DNA of 6,002 nt, taken from assembly GCA_905373565.1 (NCBI GenBank), contig CAJPTT010000160.1, positions 1 through 6,002 of the forward strand, in the 5' to 3' direction. The notes under the pieces are model-generated. The model was not told the DNA's origin. It worked only from the letters and a program-made list of their open reading frames with translations, and ran no database searches. Below, one piece after another: positions 1-5,675 of this stretch. Both the position numbers and the translations under genes were made by a program. Origin of the DNA: an uncultured Treponema sp. GTDB taxonomy: Bacteria; Spirochaetota; Spirochaetia; Treponematales; Treponemataceae. Position 1 is the stretch's first letter. Every line of letters begins with the position of its first letter.

Positions 1-1377
1 GTCGTGACACTGCGCTGCTTTTGCCGCTGCAATAACTTCTTCGTCGGTTGCATCCGGTTTTCCGAATTTGATGTTGTTCTTTATTGTGTCTTCAAACAAG
101 TACACATCTTGGAATACAAATGTAAAGTTTGATAAAAATGCATCGTAGGCAAAGTCTTTTATATTGGTATCGCCGAGTTTTATTTCCCCTGAATTGACAT
201 CCCAAAAGCGGGCAATCAGCTGACACAAACTGGTCTTGCCCGAACCGGAATACCCGACCAAGGCTGTTACGCTGTTTTTCGGAATACTCATATCCACATT
301 GCGGAAAAGTTTTTCCTCTGACTGCTCCTTTCCGCCGTACCCGAAGGTAATATTTTTGACGGTGATATCGTCGTTTCCCTGCGGCAGGAGCGAACCTTCC
401 GGTAAGGCTTGAATATTTTTAACTGTAAAAAGCGTATCCAAATTCTGCACCGCAACACCGCGCATCCGCTGCATTGTACCGGCTATTTCAAACCCGCCGA
501 ATACCACAAAGCTCGCAACAATCAGCATCAGCGTTTTTTCCACATCGATCGCTCCAGCTGAATACCGATATAAGGCACTTACAATAATTATGGTTGTCCC
601 CAGTTTAAGCAGGAGCGAAAAAACCAGCAATGAAGGCATCAGTGTCTTTTCTACCGCAAAGAAACCGGTTTTGCTTTTTTTAATACTCTCCGTTACGTTT
701 TTTATTGCTTCGCTTGTTCTGCCGAACGCCTTTACCACACCGATCCCCTGCACATACTCCAGAACATCGGTATGCAGTTGCAGCTTCAGCTCCGTCAGTT
801 TTGTCGTTACCGCATCGGTCTTTTTTTGAAACACAGAGTTGAACAGGATTGCAGTAACAAGGGTGATAAAAATGATACCGCCGGTTGTCATATCATACGG
901 GAAAACAAACAGCGCCATAATCACCGTTTGAATGCTGCCTGCAAACATCATTTCGAGAATCATCATATCGATTGTTTCAACATCAGAAATCACCGTTGTC
1001 AACGCTCCCGAAATATCGCCGAGTTTACTTTCGGAAAAATATCCCATGTGTACGTTTTTCAGTTTATCTCCGATGAAAAGCCGGTTCTCCGCCCCCATCG
1101 TATACGAGGCGATATTTTTATTTCGGTCGGAAATATAACCGAAAATAATTTTTCCCGTAAGGCTGACAAGCATAATGCAGAACACCGTAATGATGTTGCT
1201 CTGTGTAACCGGCTGTGATTGAAACACCGCACGGCTCAGTGTTAGCAAAAAATACCCAAGCCCGCCGAGCGTGAAGCCTTCGAATATGCTTTTGAGCATA
1301 TCGCAAATGAACATCGTTGTTATACGCTTTGATTGCTTCCCCGCAATCGCGTAAATCTTCTTCAATAAATCAAACAT
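1..1377 (-). CDS. ABC transporter half-molecule, permease plus ATPase (3' end cut by window edge)
   Basis: Exporter-type ABC half-transporter with the membrane domain fused to the ATPase. The frame is open from ATG at 1377 to the window edge, giving 459 residues; full-length relatives are about 580. Hydrophobic segments near residues 32-48, 60-80, 145-180 and 248-300 form the membrane domain. The ATPase starts near residue 338 with an A-loop aromatic (FGY, Y347), a Walker A GYSGSGKT at 375-382 (K381) and a Q-loop (VFQD, Q423). The signature, Walker B and H-loop lie outside the window, so their integrity is unseen. The start lies 4 bases after the acetyltransferase stop, with AAGGA about 11 bases upstream, so the two are probably co-transcribed and perhaps translationally coupled. 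It is likely the partner of the ABC gene at 2547-4334: each is a single half and they share a TetR-led strand. The substrate is unknown; drug or siderophore-type export or import are both possible. Confidence 0.93.
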   Translation of the reverse strand, partial: MFDLLKKIYAIAGKQSKRITTMFICDMLKSIFEGFTLGGLGYFLLTLSRAVFQSQPVTQSNIITVFCIMLVSLTGKIIFGYISDRNKNIASYTMGAENRLFIGDKLKNVHMGYFSESKLGDISGALTTVISDVETIDMMILEMMFAGSIQTVIMALFVFPYDMTTGGIIFITLVTAILFNSVFQKKTDAVTTKLTELKLQLHTDVLEYVQGIGVVKAFGRTSEAIKNVTESIKKSKTGFFAVEKTLMPSLLVFSLLLKLGTTIIIVSALYRYSAGAIDVEKTLMLIVASFVVFGGFEIAGTMQRMRGVAVQNLDTLFTVKNIQALPEGSLLPQGNDDITVKNITFGYGGKEQSEEKLFRNVDMSIPKNSVTALVGYSGSGKTSLCQLIARFWDVNSGEIKLGDTNIKDFAYDAFLSNFTFVFQDVYLFEDTIKNNIKFGKPDATDEEVIAAAKAAQCHD

Positions 1378-1381
1378 AGTT

Positions 1382-1813
1382 TTACCATTCCTTTATAAAA
1401 CGTTTTTGTAGCTTGGTGCATAAGTAGCCGCAGTGTTCGTAAAACGCATGGGCTTCCGTGCGGTGCTCGCCGGAGTTGAGGCGGATAAAGCGATAATTCC
1501 GTGCAACGGCTTCTGCTTCTACAGCACGCAGCAGCTGTTTGCCGATACCCTTGTGCTGATATTCAGATAAAAGAGCCAATCCCAAAATGTTAAAGCCGGG
1601 CTCTTTGTACAAAAGCTCATAGGCTTCGGCATGAATAAAACCGACGACAGTATGCGTTTCATCATCTTCGTATACCCGTATAAAATGCCGATTGCCTTTT
1701 AAGAGTTTTGTAATCTGCCGTTCGGTTACTGCTTCCGTTGTTTTATACCCAAGCGAAAACTCGCTTATATCGCGAATAGCCTTTGCATCCGTTAGCTGTA
1801 TAGTTCGTATCAT
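1382..1813 (-). CDS. GNAT-family N-acetyltransferase
   Basis: Small acetyltransferase of 143 residues expected to move an acetyl group from acetyl-CoA to an amine on an unidentified substrate. The acetyl-CoA pyrophosphate-binding motif Q/RxxGxG/A is visible as QHKGIG at residues 86-91, preceded by the usual hydrophobic strand (NILGLALL, 75-82). A typical C-terminal AHAFYEHCGY follows at 121-130. Length and domain order are those of a complete single-domain GNAT. I chose ATG 1813 because GGAGG sits 5 bases upstream; an in-frame TTG at 1825 overlaps that ribosome binding site and is unlikely. The gene follows the toxin gene by 33 bases and precedes the second ABC gene by 4. Its composition is like the ABC genes (33 of 60 GC in bases 1501-1560), not like the AT-rich toxin pair. 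It resembles housekeeping-type GNATs more than the TacT toxins. The substrate cannot be read from the sequence. Confidence 0.9.
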   Translation of the reverse strand: MIRTIQLTDAKAIRDISEFSLGYKTTEAVTERQITKLLKGNRHFIRVYEDDETHTVVGFIHAEAYELLYKEPGFNILGLALLSEYQHKGIGKQLLRAVEAEAVARNYRFIRLNSGEHRTEAHAFYEHCGYLCTKLQKRFIKEW

Positions 1814-1818
1814 GTATT

Positions 1819-1823
1819 CCTCC
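1819..1823 (-). promoter_or_regulatory. Ribosome binding site of the acetyltransferase
   Basis: GGAGG on the minus strand, 5 bases before ATG 1813. It fixes the start at that ATG, because the alternative TTG at 1825-1823 would lie across this site. Confidence 0.8.
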
Positions 1824-1846
1824 AAATTACCATGTTATAACGATCC

Positions 1847-2233
1847 CTATAATTTTATTATTCGCACATCAGGTATCTTTTCAAAGTGCTTATCTTTTGT
1901 TAGAATGGTCATTCCATTGGTTAGTGCTATTGAACCAATCCACATATCATTTTCGGGAATGATAGTACCTTTTGCTTGCAATTCGTACTTTAGCCTTCCA
2001 TAATTTTGTGCGACATCTTTTGTAACATCAAGCAATGGATATGAAAGACAGAATTGCAAATATTTTTCTCGGTTACTCTGTTTAAGATGAGATTTTTCAG
2101 CTCCAAATAAAAGTTCACCCAATACAATTACCGGAATATAAATTAATCCTATTTTTCTCACTGCATCTGCAACAGCAGAGTCTCCCTTCATAATATGAAT
2201 GATGATATTCGTATCAAGGATATTACCATTCAT
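1847..2233 (-). CDS. vapC: VapC-type PIN-domain ribonuclease toxin
   Basis: Toxin of a type II toxin-antitoxin pair; PIN-domain VapC proteins are Mg-dependent endoribonucleases that cut tRNA or rRNA. The 128-residue protein is of normal VapC length and has all four expected acidic residues: D7 in LDTNI, E40 in GELLFG, D96 in PENDMW and D114 in TKDKHF. The active site therefore looks intact. ATG 2233 has AAGGA 9 bases upstream and overlaps the end of the antitoxin gene by 11 bases, the usual coupled arrangement. The DNA is AT-rich (18 of 60 GC in bases 2041-2100, hand count) against about half in the ABC genes, which suggests horizontal gain. The RNA target is not predictable. It could also be named a FitB-like PIN protein, but the antitoxin partner favours VapC. 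Confidence 0.92.
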   Translation of the reverse strand: MNGNILDTNIIIHIMKGDSAVADAVRKIGLIYIPVIVLGELLFGAEKSHLKQSNREKYLQFCLSYPLLDVTKDVAQNYGRLKYELQAKGTIIPENDMWIGSIALTNGMTILTKDKHFEKIPDVRIIKL

Positions 2234-2450
2234 AGGGTTCTATCCTTCGGCAGTCCTGTACTGCTGTCAGCATTTTATTACTATCACTTTCATCGATAGT
2301 GCCGAAAAAACGGTCAATAGGAGAAAGTTCTTCCGGTATATATTTTTTGTTCATAAAAACTTTAGATAACCGTGCAAGAAGTGCCACACATTGTTCGTAT
2401 GACAAATTATCAAGCTCTGTAAGCATCGAATTAAAAGCAATATCAGACAT
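2223..2450 (-). CDS. Putative VapB-like antitoxin
   Basis: Small 75-residue protein just upstream of, and overlapping, the PIN toxin gene; the position and overlap are the main reason for calling it the antitoxin. It has a mostly helical N-terminal part (residues 1-35), then a tail with PIDRFFGTIDE and an acidic-to-basic end (DCRRIEPYEW). The tail resembles the toxin-wrapping tails of VapB-like proteins. I see no clear AbrB, ribbon-helix-helix or Phd DNA-binding motif, so how it binds its operator is unclear. ATG 2450 is chosen because AGGAGG lies 5 bases upstream; the in-frame GTG at 2456 overlaps that site. It is expected to neutralise the toxin and, with it, repress the pair. Antitoxin identity is an inference from context. 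Confidence 0.8.
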   Translation of the reverse strand: MSDIAFNSMLTELDNLSYEQCVALLARLSKVFMNKKYIPEELSPIDRFFGTIDESDSNKMLTAVQDCRRIEPYEW

Positions 2451-2455
2451 ATCCA

Positions 2456-2461
2456 CCTCCT
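2456..2461 (-). promoter_or_regulatory. Ribosome binding site of the antitoxin gene
   Basis: AGGAGG on the minus strand, 5 bases before ATG 2450. It is one of the strongest such sites in the window and decides the antitoxin start. It lies very close to the predicted transcription start (about 2460), so the leader would be only about 10 bases. Confidence 0.7.
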
Positions 2462-2466
2462 CACGT

Positions 2467-2495
2467 ATTATAGCGTTCCTATGCTCATTTTATAA
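2467..2495 (-). promoter_or_regulatory. Predicted promoter of the toxin-antitoxin pair
   Basis: A perfect -10 TATAAT at 2472-2467 (minus strand) with a weak -35 TTATAA at 2495-2490, spacing 17. It lies between the first ABC gene and the antitoxin and would give the pair its own expression, independent of the TetR-led operon. Read-through could then also drive the acetyltransferase and second ABC gene. It is read by eye and not proven. Confidence 0.55.
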
Positions 2496-2502
2496 GTGAG
2501 CA
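2482..2502. promoter_or_regulatory. Inverted repeat across the -35: candidate antitoxin operator
   Basis: A perfect 6-bp inverted repeat, TGCTCA at 2482-2487 and TGAGCA at 2497-2502, separated by 9 bases that contain the predicted -35. Toxin-antitoxin pairs commonly repress themselves at such sites, so this is the natural candidate operator. The arms are short and chance cannot be excluded. Confidence 0.4.
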
Positions 2503-2546
2503 GCTATTTTCTGCTTTGCGACCTTAGCGCCTTGACGGTTTATTTT

Positions 2547-4334
2547 TTACTCCGAATTATCCCTGCTGCTGATATGGGACTGCCACATTTTTTGATAGAG
2601 CGGAGAGCGCTGTAACAGCTCGGTATGCGTTCCCTCAGCGGCGATTTTCCCTTTATCCAGTACGATGATTTTATCGGCATTGACAATCGTGGAAAGCCGG
2701 TGCGCAATCATAATAACGGTCTTATTTTTTACGAGGTTATCGATAGACTGCTGGATAACGGCTTCGTTTTCCGGGTCGGAATACGCGGTTGCTTCGTCGA
2801 GTACGACAATGGGGCTATCCTTGAGCAGTGCACGGGCAATGGTGAGCCGCTGGCGTTCGCCGCCTGAAAACTTGCTGCCTGCGTTTCCTGCATTGGTGTC
2901 ATATCCGTTAGGCAGGCTTTGGATAAAGTCGTGGATGCTTGCTTTTTTACACGCGGCTTCGATTTCTGCATCCGTTGCATCCTCTTTTGCCATCTTGAGG
3001 TTTTCCCAGATGCTCTTGTTAAACAAAAAGTTTTCCTGCGATACGTAGGTAACCAGCTGCATATTCCGCTCTAAACTCATGCTCCCGATGTCAGCGCCGC
3101 CGATGGTGATGTGTCCGCTGTCGATATTCCAAAAGCCTGCCAGCAGTTTTGCGATGGTAGACTTGCCGCTACCGGAAGAACCGACAATCGCGGTCAGCTC
3201 TCCTTCTTTGGCGGTAAAGTTCAATCCGTCAAATACCTTTGTGCTGTCTTTGGCAGTAGCATTGTTTACCGCGCTGCCTGCCGCAGTATCCTTGGCAGCG
3301 GCACCGGCTGTTTCGCACAGCGCTCCGCCGTAGCCGAACACGACATTTTCAAAGCGTACATCATACCCGTGCGGTGCAGGGGCGGTGTCTTGCCGTACCA
3401 GCTCCGGTAAATCGAGTACCGATTGAATCTCACCGAACACAACACGAACATTCGCCATCGTGTCCATGTACGCCATTGCTTTAAGGAGCGGTTTATATGA
3501 CGCATAAGAAAGCAGCACACACATGATCAGCACCGGCAGTGTAATGCCGCCGCTCATAAACAGATACAAGCCGACCGGCAGTACAACAAGGAGCGTGGAC
3601 GGCAGCACTTCCATCGCAGCGGTCATCGCAAAACACACGCTCAAATACCAGTCGAGCATTGAGTCCCGGTTATCCTCCACCGCTTTTTGAAACTTATCAT
3701 ACGACGATGCCGACTTGTTAAATGCCTTGATCACTTTTATCCCTTGAATATACTCGACCGCGGCGGCATTCATTTTTTTGGATGCTTCGATGTATCGTTT
3801 TGATTTTGCTTCATAGTCTTTCATCATCAGCATTGAAAAGAGCATACCGAGCGGCAGGGTTACGAGGTTTGCAAGAGCGATTTTCCAGTTCAGTATAAAA
3901 ATGATAACAACAACCACAATCGGAATGATAACGTTGGCAAGCACTTCGGGAATAACATGCGCAATCGGCTTTTCCATTTTATCCACTGTTTCTACCACAA
4001 ACTGAGACCACTTGCCGCTGCTTTTTTCTTCTATCGTACCCATCGAAAGGCGGCTTAATTTTTCAACCACTCGCTTTCGCGTATCTTCAATAATACTGAA
4101 TGCCAGATTGTGCGAACCAATGGTAGATACCGAATGTCCGATAATCGCCCCGGCAAAGCCTGCAAAAATAAGCCCTGCATACGGTAAGAAAATGCGGTAA
4201 TCCGTTACGCCGTTTATCAGCTGTGTCACAATAGATGCAACGGCAAAGTAGGGCACAATGCTGCACGCAACACCGATAATTGCGACCACCACCGAAAAGA
4301 TGATTGCGCCGATATGCTTTTTTAAAATATCCAT
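2547..4334 (-). CDS. ABC transporter half-molecule, permease plus ATPase (complete)
   Basis: Complete 595-residue exporter-type ABC half-transporter of the inner membrane. Membrane segments lie near residues 10-38, 50-68, 130-170 and 232-275. The ATPase shows A-loop FGY (Y335), Walker A GSSGSGKS at 385-392 (K391), Q-loop Q433, signature FSGGE at 489-493 (F replaces the usual L), Walker B IVVLDE at 509-514 with catalytic E514, an unusual D-loop YSDPE and H-loop H545. All catalytic residues are present, so it should hydrolyse ATP. The start at ATG 4334 has GAGGAG 5 bases upstream. It probably pairs with the half-transporter at 1-1377, as in TetR-linked heterodimeric ABC systems, although four bases-to-kilobase intervening genes separate them. 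Oddity: residues about 337-366 are an alanine- and threonine-rich insertion between the first two strands of the ATPase domain. The substrate is unknown. Confidence 0.95.
   Translation of the reverse strand: MDILKKHIGAIIFSVVVAIIGVACSIVPYFAVASIVTQLINGVTDYRIFLPYAGLIFAGFAGAIIGHSVSTIGSHNLAFSIIEDTRKRVVEKLSRLSMGTIEEKSSGKWSQFVVETVDKMEKPIAHVIPEVLANVIIPIVVVVIIFILNWKIALANLVTLPLGMLFSMLMMKDYEAKSKRYIEASKKMNAAAVEYIQGIKVIKAFNKSASSYDKFQKAVEDNRDSMLDWYLSVCFAMTAAMEVLPSTLLVVLPVGLYLFMSGGITLPVLIMCVLLSYASYKPLLKAMAYMDTMANVRVVFGEIQSVLDLPELVRQDTAPAPHGYDVRFENVVFGYGGALCETAGAAAKDTAAGSAVNNATAKDSTKVFDGLNFTAKEGELTAIVGSSGSGKSTIAKLLAGFWNIDSGHITIGGADIGSMSLERNMQLVTYVSQENFLFNKSIWENLKMAKEDATDAEIEAACKKASIHDFIQSLPNGYDTNAGNAGSKFSGGERQRLTIARALLKDSPIVVLDEATAYSDPENEAVIQQSIDNLVKNKTVIMIAHRLSTIVNADKIIVLDKGKIAAEGTHTELLQRSPLYQKMWQSHISSRDNSE
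3245..3303 (-). repeat. Diverged in-frame repeat inside the ABC ATPase insertion
   Basis: Two 17-base segments, 3245-3261 and 3287-3303, match at 13 positions, with the shared core TTGGCAG. They are 42 bases (14 codons) apart. In protein they are AAAKDT (345-350) and ATAKDS (359-364). They mark the low-complexity insertion and suggest it grew by duplication. Confidence 0.5.
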
Positions 4335-4434
4335 ATATACTCCTCTCCATAAAAAATCTAACCTGAGTTTTTAAAAGATGCCTACTATCTCCTGATAGAT
4401 CAAAATCGCTGCCGTAGTTTGCTTCCCCCACTCA
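4335..4434. other. Gap between tetR and the first ABC gene
   Basis: One hundred bases without a gene. It holds the ABC ribosome binding site GAGGAG (4340-4345) and a small 5-bp hairpin, CTATC/GATAG, at 4385-4398. The hairpin has no T-run after it on either strand, so I do not call it a terminator. I see no convincing promoter, so tetR and the ABC gene are probably one transcript. Confidence 0.5.
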
Positions 4435-5070
4435 TTACGGAAGCCCCAACACCGCTTTCCATCCCGCCTCAAAAAAAGCGGCGAGCGTATGAGCATATTT
4501 TAATGCGGTTTCTTTTGGATAATTATGCAACACAAGTTCGGCAAGGGACGCGTAATGCGCATGCACAAGGATATGCCATTCATCATCCTCTAAATCCCGA
4601 AAAGGAATACCCCGCCGCTTTAATTCGGCAAGGAACTTTTTGGTTTCCCGCATTTCGGCACGTACCACCATATCTTGAAAATCTGCGTATTTTGTACCGG
4701 CTGAGCACATCAGCAAAAGCTGAAATATTTCAAAATGCGCATAGATATACTCGATCATGCTGCACAAGGTTTCTTCTTCATGTTTCCACAGCTGTAAAAG
4801 ATCATCGTTTTTTACTAATGCGAACTGCTCCGCTGCGGCATCGTTATACATTTGAGAAATAGTTTGAAAAACCGGGTCTACTATGGCACCGAAGAGCGCT
4901 TCCTTATCCGTAAAATGATTATAGAATGCGCCGTTGGTTACATGAGCTTCCTTGCATATTTCCCGAATGCTTGCCCGTTCAAAGCCGAACGCCAAAAACT
5001 GCTCTTTTGCACATTGCAGCAGATTTTCGTGTGTTTGCTGAAAATTCCTTGGTATACAATCACCCTCCAC
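4435..5070 (-). CDS. TetR/AcrR-family transcriptional regulator (start uncertain)
   Basis: Ligand-responsive repressor that heads the minus-strand ABC operon and probably controls it. The N-terminal helix-turn-helix is clear: ASIREICKEAHV followed by TNGAFYNHFTDKEALF, about residues 32-60 from the GTG start. The remaining ~150 residues form the variable helical ligand domain. About 207-212 residues is normal for the family. The start is not straightforward. A good GGAGGG at 5068-5063 is followed 7 bases later by an in-frame ATA at 5055, not by ATG, GTG or TTG. The nearest standard in-frame start is GTG 5070, which overlaps that site and has no ribosome binding site of its own. A TTG at 5121 lies upstream of the predicted transcription start and would put the operator inside the gene, so I reject it. 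I give the GTG; the ATA is a real alternative. The ligand is unknown. Confidence 0.9.
   Translation of the reverse strand: MEGDCIPRNFQQTHENLLQCAKEQFLAFGFERASIREICKEAHVTNGAFYNHFTDKEALFGAIVDPVFQTISQMYNDAAAEQFALVKNDDLLQLWKHEEETLCSMIEYIYAHFEIFQLLLMCSAGTKYADFQDMVVRAEMRETKKFLAELKRRGIPFRDLEDDEWHILVHAHYASLAELVLHNYPKETALKYAHTLAAFFEAGWKAVLGLP
5063..5068 (-). promoter_or_regulatory. Ribosome binding site of tetR, pointing at an ATA codon
   Basis: GGAGGG on the minus strand, with ideal 7-base spacing to an in-frame ATA at 5055-5053. No ATG, GTG or TTG in the tetR frame lies at a proper distance. It therefore either serves a rare ATA start or is a remnant of a lost normal start. Confidence 0.5.
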
Positions 5071-5076
5071 TGGAAC

Positions 5077-5105
5077 AATATTACAACGTAATATTACACT
5101 GTAAT
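5077..5105. promoter_or_regulatory. Tandem palindromic operator, probable TetR binding site
   Basis: Two exact palindromes of the form ATTAC-N3-GTAAT lie back to back at 5080-5092 (spacer AAC) and 5093-5105 (spacer ACT). The first extends to a perfect 8-bp repeat, AATATTAC-AAC-GTAATATT, at 5077-5095, and the junction GTAATATTAC is itself palindromic. The array lies from about the predicted tetR transcription start downward, where a bound repressor would block initiation. TetR regulators usually bind such sites next to their own gene, often as a pair of dimers. The repeats are seen directly; the assignment to this TetR is inference. Confidence 0.75.
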
Positions 5106-5109
5106 TCAG

Positions 5110-5138
5110 ACTATAGCGCAATCAGAAGAAAAATGCAA
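5110..5138 (-). promoter_or_regulatory. Predicted promoter of tetR and the ABC operon
   Basis: On the minus strand, -35 TTGCAT at 5138-5133 (three of six consensus bases) and -10 TATAGT at 5115-5110 (five of six), spacing exactly 17. The start point would fall near 5103, at the edge of the tandem operator. A transcript from here cannot include the TTG at 5121. Confidence 0.5.
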
Positions 5139-5143
5139 GCATA

Positions 5144-5503
5144 GTGAAGATATCAAGTGTAATTGAGATAAGAGGCTTACTACCGTATGCGGTAAGAACG
5201 GTTGTGGTATTAGCTATGGCGTGGGGCATGGTTTTTATTACCAATACGCAGGATGGAATTATGGACATCAGCAAGAAGAGCTGGATATTTCTGATTCTTT
5301 CAGGCTTGGCAACAGGGGCTTCATGGCTGTGTTATTACAAGGCATTGCAAATCGGCGAAGCATCCAAAGTTGTGCCTATCGATAAGGTAAGCGTAGTGAT
5401 TACATTGATTTTAGCAGTGATTTTTCTGCATGAAAATATGAATGCAAAATCGATACTTGGTTCGCTGCTGATTACGGCAGGCACCCTTTGTATGGTGCTG
5501 TAA
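5144..5503 (+). pseudogene. EamA/DMT-type permease, 5'-truncated
   Basis: Inner-membrane permease of the drug/metabolite transporter superfamily, single-repeat type. The frame runs from GTG 5144 to TAA 5501-5503 (119 codons), while single-domain EamA proteins are usually about 140 residues with five helices. From residue about 15 the match in style to the family is good: AVRTVVVLAMAWGMVF, then SGLATGASWLCYYKALQIGEASKVVPIDK, then a last helix ending GTLCMVL. Only four helices remain, near 15-33, 46-65, 80-95 and 101-118. The first helix of the family is missing and the preceding residues (MKISSVIEI) are not hydrophobic enough to replace it. GTG 5144 has no ribosome binding site and an in-frame stop lies 30 bases upstream. 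I therefore read it as a broken gene, though a translated short form cannot be excluded. It is divergent from tetR and sits beside its operator. Confidence 0.7.
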
Positions 5504-5675
5504 AGATGGTACACTGTTTGAATATCAAGATTACGGGAACATAATCCATGCGTATTTTATCATCAATCCTCAATCATCACTGTGTGAGGCGATTAAGAAC
5601 AGCCTGATGTGTGTCTCCGAAGCAACCATCAGGTATATTGACTTAAAATGGCTTTGTCATAAAATATCGGTATGA
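5502..5675 (+). pseudogene. Possible C-terminal remnant of an alpha/beta hydrolase
   Basis: An open reading stretch of about 57 codons with no start codon begins at the end of the permease remnant and ends at TGA 5673-5675. Its translation looks like real protein: it runs DGTLFEYQDYGNIIHAYFI, then NPQSSLCEAIKNSL. The pattern aromatic-x2-YGNxIHxx followed by an EAI helix resembles the C-terminus of esterase-type alpha/beta hydrolases, where the H of the IH pair is the catalytic histidine. Nothing N-terminal to it exists, so any such gene is only a tail. The last residues (RYIDLKWLCHKISV) look less like the family. The hydrolase identity is a guess from the motif; that the stretch was once coding is better supported than its name. 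Confidence 0.35.
5638..5665 (+). promoter_or_regulatory. Predicted promoter of the PEBP gene
   Basis: -35 TTGACT at 5638-5643 and -10 TAAAAT at 5660-5665, each five of six consensus bases, spacing 16. The start point would fall near 5672, on the first ATG of the gene, which would make the long form leaderless. Confidence 0.5.

Noticed and set aside
772..1218. Long plus-strand open frame across the second ABC gene
   Set aside because: It is antisense to a gene with clear ABC membrane and ATPase motifs, and its translation is rich in H, N and R with no recognisable domain.
1382..1813. The GNAT gene as a TacT-type toxin in a second toxin-antitoxin system
   Set aside because: There is no ribbon-helix-helix antitoxin next to it, its composition matches the ABC genes, and its motifs fit ordinary single-domain GNAT enzymes.
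2499..2515. Small hairpin AGCAG / CTGCT as terminator of the first ABC gene
   Set aside because: The stem is only 5 bp and no U-tract follows in the minus-strand direction.
2665..3048. Plus-strand open frame opposite the ABC ATPase domain
   Set aside because: It mirrors the conserved Walker B and signature region of the true gene and has no ribosome binding site or family character.
4419..4862. Plus-strand 147-codon frame opposite tetR
   Set aside because: It is a shadow of the TetR ligand domain; the minus-strand reading is clearly the real one.
5603..5633. 7-bp inverted repeat CCTGATG / CATCAGG as a terminator
   Set aside because: The loop is 17 bases and no T-run follows on either strand, and it lies inside the open frame of the hydrolase-like remnant.
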